Part shown: piece by piece, positions 23,495 to 31,898 of the stretch
Layout of the letters: every line of letters begins with the position of its first letter
Position numbering within the stretch: the stretch's first letter is position 1
Assembly (NCBI RefSeq): GCF_040361215.1
Contig: NZ_APND01000002.1
Span: forward strand, 620,001 to 684,000
Length of the DNA: 64,000 nt
Source: Salinisphaera dokdonensis
Lineage (GTDB): Bacteria; Pseudomonadota; Gammaproteobacteria; Nevskiales; Salinisphaeraceae
Direction of reading: 5' to 3'
Notes under the pieces: model-generated
Seen by the model: only the letters and a program-made list of their open reading frames with translations
The model's database searches: none
Told to the model about the DNA's origin: nothing
Program-made: the position numbers and the translations under genes

Positions 23495-25510
23495 CTAGTA
23501 GAGAAAACAGCGTGCCGTATGCCCGTCGCCGAAATCGCGGGCTTCCGGGTCCTCGCGTTTGCAGCGTTCCATCACATGCGGGCAGCGCGGATGGAAATGA
23601 CAGCCCGTCGGCGGGTTGGCCGGTGAGGGCAGATCGCCCGCCAGACGGATGCGCTCGCCGTCGCGCTGATTGACGCTCGGCATGGCTGACAGCAGCGCCT
23701 GCGTGTAGGGATGCTTGGGTTCGCGCAATACCTGCTCGGCGGGGCCACGCTCGACGATACGGCCCAGATACATCACCGCGATATCGTCGGCGAGATAACT
23801 CACCACCGCCATGTCGTGGGTGATGAACAGGTAGGCTAGCCCGCGCTCAGCCTGCAACCGCTTGAGCAGATTGAGCACCTGAGCCTGCACGGACACGTCC
23901 AGCGCACTGGTCGGCTCGTCGCAGATCAACAGGCTGGGTTCGAGCGCCAGTGCGCGGGCGATACAGATACGTTGACGCTGGCCGCCCGAGAATTCGTGCG
24001 GATAGCGATCGAGTGCGGCTTCCGGAAGGCCGACGTCGGAAAGCAGATCGGCGGCGATCGCGCGCCGATCCGTCGCGTTCTTGCCGATACTCTGCGCGAT
24101 CAGGCCTTCGGAGATGATCTCGCCGACCAGCATGCGCGGGTTCATGGCCGAGAACGGATCCTGGAACACCATCTGCAGATGTCGGCGAGCCTGGCGCAGG
24201 CGCTTGCCGCGCAGCGCGGCCAGATCCTCGTCGCCAAACCGCATCGTGCCGCGGGTCGGGTCGAGCAGCCGCGCGAGCGCCCGCCCGAGGGTAGTCTTGC
24301 CGCAGCCGGATTCGCCCACGAGCGCGAGAGTCCGGCCACGTTGAATGGTCAGCGATACGCCGTCGACTGCGCGCACATGGCCGACCGTGCGCTTGAAGAT
24401 GCCCTTGGTGATCGGGAAATGGACCGCCACGTCCTGGGCGTCGAGCAGCGTGTCCGGTGCCGCTTCGCGCTGCGCATCGTTGTCGCGTACGGCTTCGGCC
24501 TGTTCCAGCGCCGCCGGTAGCGGCGCGCCTTCCTGCGCCGGATCGTAAAGGTGACAACGCACCCGCGAGCCCGAGTCCTCTCGCCAGGCTGGCGGCGTTT
24601 CGCGACAGGCCGCCCATGCATGTTCACAGCGGTCGGCGAAGCGACAGGCCGGCAGATTCGTGGTCAGCGGCGGCACGGTGCCGGGGATTGCCGCCAGGCG
24701 CTGGCCGCGCTGGGCCGCGCCCGGCAGCGAGGCGAACAGCTTGCGCGTGTACGGATGGCGCGGCGCGGCAAACAACGTGTCGCGATCGGCCAGCTCCACG
24801 ATATGCCCGGCATACATCACCGCCACGCGATCGGCGACTTCGTTGACCACGGCCAGGTCGTGGGTGATCAGCAGCAGCGCCATGCCGCGTTCGCGCTGCA
24901 GGCGCGCTAGCAAGGCGAGAATCTGGGCCTGGATGGTGACGTCCAGCGCGGTTGTCGGCTCGTCGGCGATCAGCACGTCCGGCTCGCCGGCCAGTGCGAT
25001 TGCGATCACCACGCGCTGCTTGAGCCCGCCGGAGAGCTGGTGCGGATAGGCATCCCAGCGCCCGGCCGGGTCCGGCATGCCCACTTCTTCGAGCAAGGCG
25101 AGCCCGCGTTCGCGAATCTTTTGGCCGCGCAGTTTCAGATGCGTGCGTAGCGCTTCGCCGATCTGCTGGCCGACCGTGAGCACCGGGTTGAGCGCGCTCA
25201 TCGGCTCCTGGAACACCATGCCGATCCGCGCGCCGCGGCGTTCGCGCATGGCGGCTTCGGACAGTGCGAGCAGATCCTCGCCGCCCAGGCGCACGACGCC
25301 GTCGAGTACCCGCGTCGCCGGCTGCGGCGCCAGCCCCATGAGCGACAGCGCGGTCATCGACTTGCCGCAGCCGGATTCGCCCAGCAGCGCCAGCGTTTCG
25401 CCGGGTGCGATGGAAAAACTCACGTCATCGACCGCGCGCAGCACGCCGGCCGGCGTATCAAGGTGGGTTCGTAGCGCTTCGACTTCCAGTAGTGGCGGAT
25501 TGCGCGTCAT
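23495..25510 (-). CDS. yejF: Peptide ABC transporter, dual ATPase subunit (YejF-like)
   Basis: 671 aa from ATG 25510. Two complete ABC cassettes: Walker A 'GESGCGKS' in the first and 'GESGCGKT' in the second, with signature 'LSGGLKQR' in the first and 'FSGGQRQR' in the second. Each ends with the oligopeptide-transporter C-terminal motif ('RHPYTRKLFASLPG', 'KHPYTQALLSAMPS'), including the Cys-rich 'CRFADRCEHAW' region for DppD/OppD-like clusters. It powers the importer whose permeases and binding protein lie directly upstream. The start codon is 1 nt after the yejE stop. Confidence 0.93.
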   Translation of the reverse strand: MTRNPPLLEVEALRTHLDTPAGVLRAVDDVSFSIAPGETLALLGESGCGKSMTALSLMGLAPQPATRVLDGVVRLGGEDLLALSEAAMRERRGARIGMVFQEPMSALNPVLTVGQQIGEALRTHLKLRGQKIRERGLALLEEVGMPDPAGRWDAYPHQLSGGLKQRVVIAIALAGEPDVLIADEPTTALDVTIQAQILALLARLQRERGMALLLITHDLAVVNEVADRVAVMYAGHIVELADRDTLFAAPRHPYTRKLFASLPGAAQRGQRLAAIPGTVPPLTTNLPACRFADRCEHAWAACRETPPAWREDSGSRVRCHLYDPAQEGAPLPAALEQAEAVRDNDAQREAAPDTLLDAQDVAVHFPITKGIFKRTVGHVRAVDGVSLTIQRGRTLALVGESGCGKTTLGRALARLLDPTRGTMRFGDEDLAALRGKRLRQARRHLQMVFQDPFSAMNPRMLVGEIISEGLIAQSIGKNATDRRAIAADLLSDVGLPEAALDRYPHEFSGGQRQRICIARALALEPSLLICDEPTSALDVSVQAQVLNLLKRLQAERGLAYLFITHDMAVVSYLADDIAVMYLGRIVERGPAEQVLREPKHPYTQALLSAMPSVNQRDGERIRLAGDLPSPANPPTGCHFHPRCPHVMERCKREDPEARDFGDGHTARCFLY

Positions 25511-25511
25511 A

Positions 25512-26978
25512 TCAATGCGCTCCGCCTGCGGGCGTTGCCGGTGCCTTGCGCTTGAGCGCGCGCCCGCCCTCGTCGCCGCGCAGGCGCGGGTCGAATGCAT
25601 CGCGCACCACGTCCGCAAACAGGTTGGCGGCCAGCACCAGCACGAGCATGAACACGAACGCGCCGCCCAGGCGCCACCACACGATCGGGTCGCGCGCCAT
25701 CTCCATGCGCGCGGCGTTGATCATGTTGCCCCAGCTGTCCATGGTCGGGTCCACGCCCACGCCGATATAGCTGAGTACCGCTTCGGCGAGCACCAGCGCA
25801 GAGAAATCCAGCACGACCTGGATCAGCACGATGTGCATCACATTCGGCAGCATATGCTTACCCAGGATGCGCAGCGGGCCGGTGCCCAGTCCGCGTGCCG
25901 CGTTCACGTAATCCAGCTCCGATAGCTTGCGGGTTTCCGCGCGCAGCAGCCGGCATAGACCCGTCCAGCTGGTGATGCCGAGAATCAGACACAGAAACAG
26001 CAGCCGCAGGTCCGCACGCGCAGTGGTGGAGCCGAACGCCTCGGCGTTGTTCTCCATATAGACCTGCATCATCAGCACGGCGGCGGCGATAAGCAGCACG
26101 CCGGGAATCGAGCTCAGCGTCGTATAGAGATACTGGATGACATCGTCCACCCAGCCTCGGAAGTATCCGGCCAGCGTGCCCAGCAGCAGGGCAAAGGGCA
26201 GCATCACCAGTGTCGTCAACGTGCCGATCGCCAGCCCGGTGCGAATGCTCTTCACGGCTTGATAGAGCACGTCCTGGCCGACCTTGTCGGTGCCGAGCAC
26301 GTGGTATTCGGCCGCCAGCGAGGCGGTCACGCCAACGATCACCGCGAGTATGCCGGCGGTGACGAGTGCGGCCCGCCAGGCCAGCGGCGTGGTGTCGCGG
26401 GCGATGTCTCTGACGACATTCCTCGGCGAAGTTCGACAGTGCGCCGCGATCAGCCCGATCAACGGCACGCAAAGCGCCAGCCAGGCGGCCAGGCCCCACG
26501 CCGCCCCCTTGGCCGCGCGACGGGTGATGTCCTCGCCGCGGGTCAGCCCGCTTTCATCGAGCGACGTGCCCGCATGGGTCAGCCGTGGATAGACCTGTGC
26601 CTTGCTGCCGTCGGCCGCGGTCACCACCTGCTGCACGTAGGAGCGCAGCGCGAACGGTGCGGAGTAGGTGTATTCGGTGTCCTCGATCAGCGGCGCGGCG
26701 ATGGCGTCGAACACGCTGATCACCTCGCCCGACACGCGCGTCTCGCCGGCGTCGTTGGTCACCGTCGGCCGGTAGTGAATGCTGTCGAGCACGCCCACCG
26801 CCGTATACGCCAGCAGAATCACCAGCGTGATCATGCCCACCGGCCGCGCAAACACCCGCAGCCACGGTACCCGCAACGGCTTGCTGCGCGACGCAACCAC
26901 CACGAACACCGCGATCGCAATCAGCAGCAGGTAGATCAGCGCGTCGGTGTAGAGGAGGACGTACATCAGTTGGTTCAA
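25512..26978 (-). CDS. yejE: Peptide ABC transporter permease (YejE-like)
   Basis: 488 aa, longer than typical YejE (about 340). An N-terminal membrane helix (8-30) and a second one near 50-65 flank a periplasmic insert of about 85 residues ('RPTVTNDAGETRVSGEVISVFDA' ... 'YTYSAPFALRSYVQQVV') before the usual permease domain with the EAA loop 'YVNAARGLGTGPLRILGKHMLPNV'. The binding protein and other permease are upstream, beyond an oppositely oriented BrnTA insertion. It is the second membrane subunit of the importer. Its promoter position is uncertain because of that insertion. Confidence 0.9.
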   Translation of the reverse strand: MNQLMYVLLYTDALIYLLLIAIAVFVVVASRSKPLRVPWLRVFARPVGMITLVILLAYTAVGVLDSIHYRPTVTNDAGETRVSGEVISVFDAIAAPLIEDTEYTYSAPFALRSYVQQVVTAADGSKAQVYPRLTHAGTSLDESGLTRGEDITRRAAKGAAWGLAAWLALCVPLIGLIAAHCRTSPRNVVRDIARDTTPLAWRAALVTAGILAVIVGVTASLAAEYHVLGTDKVGQDVLYQAVKSIRTGLAIGTLTTLVMLPFALLLGTLAGYFRGWVDDVIQYLYTTLSSIPGVLLIAAAVLMMQVYMENNAEAFGSTTARADLRLLFLCLILGITSWTGLCRLLRAETRKLSELDYVNAARGLGTGPLRILGKHMLPNVMHIVLIQVVLDFSALVLAEAVLSYIGVGVDPTMDSWGNMINAARMEMARDPIVWWRLGGAFVFMLVLVLAANLFADVVRDAFDPRLRGDEGGRALKRKAPATPAGGAH

Positions 26979-27065
26979 TCTTACCCAGTGAGAGAGCAGG
27001 TCTACGCGTGCGCGAATCAGGACGCAGGAAACGTGCCTCGACAGATTTAGGTATAGTTTTTATCC

Positions 27066-27323
27066 ATGTTCGAATTCGATGAGGCGAAGAGCGAATCGAA
27101 CCGTGCCAAGCACGGCATTAATTTTGTCGAGGCCCAAGCGCTCTGGAACGATCCTACCCTGCTGGAGATTCCGGCTCGGGCCATGAATGAGCCTCGGTTC
27201 CTCCTGATCGGTTTGATCGAAGGCAAGCACTGGTCGGCAGTGGTGACGTATCGAGACGAAAACATTCGGATCATCTCTGTGCGCCGGTCGCGCGAAGAGG
27301 AGGTAGCGTTATATGAAAGCTGA
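27066..27323 (+). CDS. brnT: BrnT family toxin
   Basis: 85 aa. Family pattern throughout: 'FEFDEAKSESNRAKHGINFVEAQALWNDP', 'RFLLIGLIEGKHWSAVVTYRDENIRIISVRRSREEEVALYES'. BrnT is a RelE-fold ribonuclease that inhibits translation. It is encoded opposite to the yej operon, in the gap between yejB and yejE, and overlaps the antitoxin gene by 11 nt. A TATAGT box at 27052-27057 lies only 8 nt before the ATG, so the mRNA may be leaderless. Mobile insertion is inferred from position. Confidence 0.9.
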   Translation: MFEFDEAKSESNRAKHGINFVEAQALWNDPTLLEIPARAMNEPRFLLIGLIEGKHWSAVVTYRDENIRIISVRRSREEEVALYES

Positions 27324-27552
27324 ATCGTTCGACAAGAAATTCGATGCTGGCGAAGATGTAACCGCCGATCTCGACCTGTCCAAGGCGCGCCGTCCGAACC
27401 AGAATGCGCGACGCGTGAACGTTGATTTTCCAAGCTGGATGGTTGACGAACTGGACCGCGAGGCACGGCGTCTGGGCGTAACCCGGCAGTCGATCATCAA
27501 GGTCTGGCTGTCGGAGCGGCTGGAACAGGCCGCCGCGAACAAGCGCGCCTAG
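27313..27552 (+). CDS. brnA: BrnA / CopG-type antitoxin
   Basis: 79 aa, overlapping brnT by 11 nt in the toxin-first order usual for BrnTA. The N-terminal acidic arm ('KKFDAGEDVTADLDLSKARRP') is the toxin-binding part. The C-terminal ribbon-helix-helix is readable as 'ARRVNVDFPSWMVDELDREARRLGVTRQSIIKVWLSERLEQ'. It would neutralise BrnT and autorepress the pair. It ends 23 bp before the convergent end of yejB, so the module fits tightly into the gap. Confidence 0.88.
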   Translation: MKAESFDKKFDAGEDVTADLDLSKARRPNQNARRVNVDFPSWMVDELDREARRLGVTRQSIIKVWLSERLEQAAANKRA

Positions 27553-27575
27553 CTGAGATACGTTTTCGCGAGAGA

Positions 27576-28550
27576 TCATAACCGTATCCGCGGATCAAAC
27601 AGCGTATAGCTGATATCGGTCAGCAGCAGGCCGACGATATAGAGCACGGAGCCGAGAAAGACCATCGCCCGCACGATGGCGAAGTCCTGCTGGTTGATGG
27701 CTTCGATGGTGTAGCTGCCCAGCCCCGGGATGCCGAAGAAGGATTCCATGATCAGGCTGCCCATGAACAGCAGCGGCAGCAGCACGACCACGCCGGTGAG
27801 GATCGGGATCATGCCGTTCTTGAGTACGTGCACGAACAGGATGCGCAGGTCGCTCAGGCCCTTGGCGCGGGCGGTGCGGACATAGTCCTTGCCGTATTCC
27901 TCCATGAAGATGGTGCGATACCAGCGGGTCCCGGAGCCGACGCCGCCAACCACGCCGATGATCACCGGCAGGATCAGGAACTTGGCCATGTCCCAGCCGG
28001 CGTCGAAGCCGGAAATGGGCACCAGATTCATCAGCTTGCCGGCGACGTACTGGCCCGCGATGATGTAGAACAGCGGCGAGATCGACATCAGCAGCACGCA
28101 GAGCACGACGCCGCCCCAGTCGATCGCGGTGGATCGGAAAAACACCAGCAGCAGCCCGAAGGTGATGTTCACCAGCATGCCGACGATGAGCGTGGGCACC
28201 GCCAGCGCCAGGCTCGGGCCCATGCGTTCGAGGATGTCGGACGAGATCGAGCGACCGGCATCCGAGCGACCGAACTCGAAGGCGATCACCTTCACCGATT
28301 TCTGAAAGAACAGCGTCTGCGTGACGGTGTCGAGGCCGTCGGCCTCTTCGTTGTAGATATAGGGCAGGTCGTAGCCGTGGGTGGCCTTCCAGGTCTGGAT
28401 TGCCTCGGGCGTGACACGCTTGAAGCCGAGCTGCATGCGGGCGATGTCGTCCGGCGTGTTCACCACGAAAAACAATAGGAACGTGATCAGGTTCACGCCG
28501 ATGAGCACCGGAATGGCATAGAGCGCGCGGCGGATGATGTAGGCGAGCAT
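27576..28550 (-). CDS. yejB: Peptide ABC transporter permease (YejB-like)
   Basis: 324 aa from ATG 28550, 2 nt after the stop of the binding protein gene. The long open frame extending further upstream is antisense shadow. Six predicted TM helices; it opens 'MLAYIIRRALYAIPVLIGVNLITF', the DppB/YejB N-terminus, and carries the EAA loop 'YVRTARAKGLSDLRILFVHVLKNGM' near residue 225. With YejE it forms the inner-membrane channel for peptide uptake. Transcription of the downstream yejE must read through or restart past the BrnTA insertion. Confidence 0.92.
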   Translation of the reverse strand: MLAYIIRRALYAIPVLIGVNLITFLLFFVVNTPDDIARMQLGFKRVTPEAIQTWKATHGYDLPYIYNEEADGLDTVTQTLFFQKSVKVIAFEFGRSDAGRSISSDILERMGPSLALAVPTLIVGMLVNITFGLLLVFFRSTAIDWGGVVLCVLLMSISPLFYIIAGQYVAGKLMNLVPISGFDAGWDMAKFLILPVIIGVVGGVGSGTRWYRTIFMEEYGKDYVRTARAKGLSDLRILFVHVLKNGMIPILTGVVVLLPLLFMGSLIMESFFGIPGLGSYTIEAINQQDFAIVRAMVFLGSVLYIVGLLLTDISYTLFDPRIRL

Positions 28551-28552
28551 GG

Positions 28553-30754
28553 CTAGCTGTGCCCCGTCTGGCGAACCGCGCGCCGTTCGCGCCGGCGATA
28601 TATCCACAGCCCCGGCGCCAGGGCGACGACCAGGAACAGCAGACCCAGGCCCACCGGCCAGAGCACCGGATTGTTCCACTCGCGCCGCTTCTCGGCGCGC
28701 TGGGTGGTGTCCAGGCGCAGGTATTTCAACGAACTCTGCAGCATGCCGTTGGGCTTGGTGTTGTGCAGCCACTGGTGGTACAGCGCGTACTGGCGTGGGA
28801 AGAAGCCCCAGGACCAGGGCGCGTCGCGGCGCACGATCGCCAGCATGCGATCGATCACGGCCTGGCGCTCGGGGCCGTTCTCCATGTTGCGCATATCGCG
28901 GAACAGGCGGTCGTATTCGGGGTTGTCGTAGTTGGCGTAGTTCGAGCCGGAATGCTCGGCGGTGCCGTTCGGCCCGTAGAGCTGGGACAGGAAGTTTTCC
29001 GGGTCCGGATAGTCGGCCATCCAGCCGCTGCCGAAATAGATCTGCGTGTTGCCCTCGGCGATCTTCTGCTGGAAACGCGGCCAGGTGGTGGCGCGCACCA
29101 CGAGCTGGATGCCGAGCTCGTCGAACTGCTGGCGCATCCAGTCCATCTGGGTCTTGAACTCGGGGCCGGTGGCGGGGGTGTCGATATTCACCAGAAGGGA
29201 CTGGCCGGTGTCCGGATCGATGCCGTTCGGATAGCCGGCCTCGGCGAGCAGTTCCCGCGCGGTGTCGATGGACTTGCGTACGCGCTCGCCGTCTTTCCAG
29301 TCGTAGACGACCGGATTCATGCCGGCCTTGCCCTCTTCGTAGCCGAACAGCCCGGGCGGGATCGGCCCCTGGGCGACGATGCCGCGGCCGTTGAGGAACA
29401 GCGGGATGTAGTTCTCCATGTCCAGCGCGATCGATATCGCCTGGCGCAGCTTGCGCCCGGATTCGTCGCGGCCGCCGACCACGTTGTCGTTCATGTTGAA
29501 GCCGAGATAGTAGATGCCCGGCAGCACGGTGGTGGCGAGATCCATGCCGTGTTCGCGCATCGTCTGCGTGAGGTTCGGGTTGCCCTCCTCGTCGATACGA
29601 ATCGCCTGACCAAAGGCGTCGTCGCTGATGCCGGAGGTGTCGTAGTAGCCCTGCAGGAACTTGTTCCAGTAGGGGATTGATTCCTTCTCCAGCGAATAGA
29701 CCGCGCGCTTGATGAAGGGCAGCGGCTTGCCCGCGTCTGCCAGCAAGCCGGCCGCGCGGTCGCCGTCCTCGCCTTCGCGCGGATAACGCTGGCCATGAAA
29801 GTTGGGATTGGCCTCGAGCACCATGCGCCGGTTCGGGTTGTTCTCGGTAAGCATGTAGGCGCCGGTGCCGACCGGGAAGGTGTCCAGCGTGATGTTTCGG
29901 GTCTTGAGGGCGGGCTGATCGTAGAAGCGCGTGACCTCGGGGGCCACCGGGGCGAAGAAGGCCAGCGCGAGCCAATAGCGCAGCTGCGGATAGACGCCGT
30001 CGACCCGGATTTCGTAGGTATGGTCGTCGATGACCTGTGCGCCTTCGAAATCGAAGGCGGTGAGATCGAGCGATTCGCCCGGTTCGAGTTGCTTGCGCGC
30101 GGCTTCCAGGCGTTCGCGCAGGTCGGCCAGGCCGACGATATGAGAACTCATCAGCCCGAAGATGGGCGAATTCACCTCCGGGCTCGCCAGTCGCTTGATT
30201 TCGTGGACGTAATCGCGCGCATGCAACTCGCGCGTGCCCTGGTGCTCGAAATCCGCCGGCGAGGCGATGCCGGCCATATCGGCCTTGGTCAGGTCGTCAT
30301 AGCGCGGGTTGCCGTCGTCGTTCTGCGCGAACGCGGGATGCGGCTGGTAGCGAATGCCGGGCTGGAGTTCGATGGTGTAGACGCTGGTCGCGACCTGGTC
30401 GGCCGGCGCGTCGTCCGGAAGCGGGTTGTCGTCGGCGTCCAGAAGCTGTGGCTCGGGGACTTCGGTCGCGGTGGCCGGAATCAGCGTATAGGGGCGCTTG
30501 AGATAGTGATACTGAAGCGGCGGTTCGTAGATGGCGCCGGTGAAACTGGCCTCGTCCGTGGCGTAGGAGCGCGCCGGGTCGAGATGGCGCGGCGACTCGC
30601 GAAACGAGCTGTAGTAAATATCGTTTTCGGACTCGGCTTCGGGGTAGGGATTGTTCCACGCGCCGTCGCAGCCGCCGAGCAGGCACAGCAGTAAAACAAT
30701 GATCAGGCGGCACGGGGCCGCCAGCGAACCGAACCGGCGGCGGACGTCAGGCAT
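28553..30754 (-). CDS. yejA: Peptide ABC transporter binding protein (YejA-like) with a C-terminal membrane anchor
   Basis: 733 aa. Basic N-terminus then a hydrophobic stretch and lipobox 'LLGGC' (C29). The SBP_bac_5 domain spans most of the rest: 'RHLDPARSYATDEASFTGAIYEPPLQYHYL' near the N-terminus, 'KRLASPEVNSPIFG', and 'YPNGIDPDTGQSLLVNIDTPA' in the second lobe. The C-terminus adds a hydrophobic helix at about 699-719 followed by 'YRRRERRAVRQ', absent in typical binding proteins. It is the first gene of the operon and supplies substrate to YejB/E/F. Confidence 0.9.
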   Translation of the reverse strand: MPDVRRRFGSLAAPCRLIIVLLLCLLGGCDGAWNNPYPEAESENDIYYSSFRESPRHLDPARSYATDEASFTGAIYEPPLQYHYLKRPYTLIPATATEVPEPQLLDADDNPLPDDAPADQVATSVYTIELQPGIRYQPHPAFAQNDDGNPRYDDLTKADMAGIASPADFEHQGTRELHARDYVHEIKRLASPEVNSPIFGLMSSHIVGLADLRERLEAARKQLEPGESLDLTAFDFEGAQVIDDHTYEIRVDGVYPQLRYWLALAFFAPVAPEVTRFYDQPALKTRNITLDTFPVGTGAYMLTENNPNRRMVLEANPNFHGQRYPREGEDGDRAAGLLADAGKPLPFIKRAVYSLEKESIPYWNKFLQGYYDTSGISDDAFGQAIRIDEEGNPNLTQTMREHGMDLATTVLPGIYYLGFNMNDNVVGGRDESGRKLRQAISIALDMENYIPLFLNGRGIVAQGPIPPGLFGYEEGKAGMNPVVYDWKDGERVRKSIDTARELLAEAGYPNGIDPDTGQSLLVNIDTPATGPEFKTQMDWMRQQFDELGIQLVVRATTWPRFQQKIAEGNTQIYFGSGWMADYPDPENFLSQLYGPNGTAEHSGSNYANYDNPEYDRLFRDMRNMENGPERQAVIDRMLAIVRRDAPWSWGFFPRQYALYHQWLHNTKPNGMLQSSLKYLRLDTTQRAEKRREWNNPVLWPVGLGLLFLVVALAPGLWIYRRRERRAVRQTGHS

Positions 30755-30801
30755 GCCGGCAATCTAGCCGATGCAAGGCCCTGAATGCACGCGCCGATTT
30801 T

Positions 30802-30827
30802 GGCGGCGGCCCGGTGAGGCCGCCGCC
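30802..30827. other. GC-rich hairpin 3' of the PrpB-like gene
   Basis: Perfect 10-bp inverted repeat (GGCGGCGGCC / GGCCGCCGCC) with a 6-nt loop, in the 85-bp gap between the PrpB-like and yejA genes. Reading in the minus direction, A residues rather than U follow it, so it is not a classical terminator; a stability element is possible. Confidence 0.5.
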
Positions 30828-30839
30828 GTGGCGTGCCGG

Positions 30840-31727
30840 TCAGTGCTTGTCGGCGTAGCGCTCGGACAGTTCGTCGAACAGCGGCTTGTTGACCAGACGT
30901 TGACGCTCGGCAAACGGCGCAACGATCTCGGGGTCTTCATCCAGCCGACCATCGTCGCGCAGCTGGGTCAGGGCACGTTGCATACCACAGACCGCGCTCT
31001 GCAGCGCGGCGTTGGCATACAGCGTCAGCCCGTAGCCGAGGTCTGCCAGTTCGCTCTGTGACAGGGTCGGCGTCTTGCCGCCGATCACCACGTTGATGAT
31101 CAGCGGGATATCGAACAGCGCAGGCAGGCGTTCGATATCGGCGCGGGTTTCGGTGGCCTCGATGAACAGCACGTCGGCGCCGGCCTCGGCATATAGATGG
31201 GCGCGCTCGATGGCGTCGTCCATGCCGTGCACGGCGGCCGCGTCGGTGCGTGCGATGATCTGGAAGTTCTCGTCGTCGCGCGCATCACAGGCCGCGCGGA
31301 TCTTGTTGACCATTTCCTCGGCGGGGATGACTTTCTTGCCTTCGAAATGCCCGCATTTCTTGGGCAGAACCTGGTCTTCCATCTGGATCGCGTCCGCGCC
31401 GCAGCGTTCGAACGTGCGCACGGTCTGGCGCACGTTCAGCGCGTTGCCGAAGCCGGTGTCCGCATCGACGACCAGCGGCAGCGAGACCGCGTCGCGTACG
31501 CGTGCGGTCTGTTCGCTCATCTCGTGCAGGCCGACGAAGCTCAGGTCCGGGAGCGCGAACGACATGTTCGTCACGCCCGCGCCGGTGAGATAGACGGCTT
31601 CAAAGCCGGTGTCCTCGATCACGCGCGCGCTCATGGCGTTGAAGGCGCCGGCAATAAGCAGGGCATCGCGATCGGCGATCCGTGCGCGGAATTGGGCGCG
31701 GCGGTCAGCAGCAGTGGTCATGGTCAT
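30840..31727 (-). CDS. Methylisocitrate lyase / PEP mutase family lyase (PrpB-like)
   Basis: 295 aa; ATG 31727, or 31721 which has better SD spacing (AAGG then 7 nt). TIM-barrel family signatures: 'VVDADTGFGNALNV' (metal-binding D88, D90) and 'KKCGHFEGKK' at 123-132 with catalytic C125. 'FIEATET' and 'PLIINVV' continue the barrel. Members cleave methylisocitrate to pyruvate plus succinate or act as oxaloacetate decarboxylases. Position opposite gntR-prpC and the shared operators favour methylisocitrate lyase, but prpD is absent here, so the exact activity is unproven. Confidence 0.82.
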   Translation of the reverse strand: MTMTTAADRRAQFRARIADRDALLIAGAFNAMSARVIEDTGFEAVYLTGAGVTNMSFALPDLSFVGLHEMSEQTARVRDAVSLPLVVDADTGFGNALNVRQTVRTFERCGADAIQMEDQVLPKKCGHFEGKKVIPAEEMVNKIRAACDARDDENFQIIARTDAAAVHGMDDAIERAHLYAEAGADVLFIEATETRADIERLPALFDIPLIINVVIGGKTPTLSQSELADLGYGLTLYANAALQSAVCGMQRALTQLRDDGRLDEDPEIVAPFAERQRLVNKPLFDELSERYADKH

Positions 31728-31823
31728 ACCTTGGCAGTAAACGAAACAGGTGGTGCGACAGGTGATTACCGGGGCGGACGGGCCGTAGCCAGTGGCAAGC
31801 CAATCCGTCGGTTAGCAATCTTG

Positions 31824-31835
31824 ATTGTCGACAAT
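31824..31835. promoter_or_regulatory. GntR operator 1
   Basis: ATTGTCGACAAT, a perfect 12-bp palindrome. It overlaps a likely -35 (TCGACA, 31829-31834), which is paired with GATTAT (31852-31857) at 17 bp for the rightward gntR promoter. The same sequence recurs at 31887. Confidence 0.75.
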
Positions 31836-31886
31836 GCGACAAAAGTATGGCGATTATGCATTCCGTTTGGCAACCGATCTGCTAGG

Positions 31887-31898
31887 ATTGTCGACAAT
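31887..31898. promoter_or_regulatory. GntR operator 2, overlapping the gntR start
   Basis: An identical copy of ATTGTCGACAAT, exactly 63 bp (six helical turns) downstream of operator 1 and covering the first two bases of the gntR ATG. The phasing allows both sites to be bound on one face of the helix. Confidence 0.75.

Noticed and set aside
27576..29975. 799-codon minus-strand frame across yejB and yejA
   Set aside because: Only the last 324 codons (from ATG 28550) resemble a permease; the upstream part is Arg/Gly-rich out-of-frame shadow of the yejA gene.
30802..30827. Rho-independent terminator for the PrpB-like gene
   Set aside because: The stem is strong but A residues follow it in the transcribed direction; recorded as a hairpin only.
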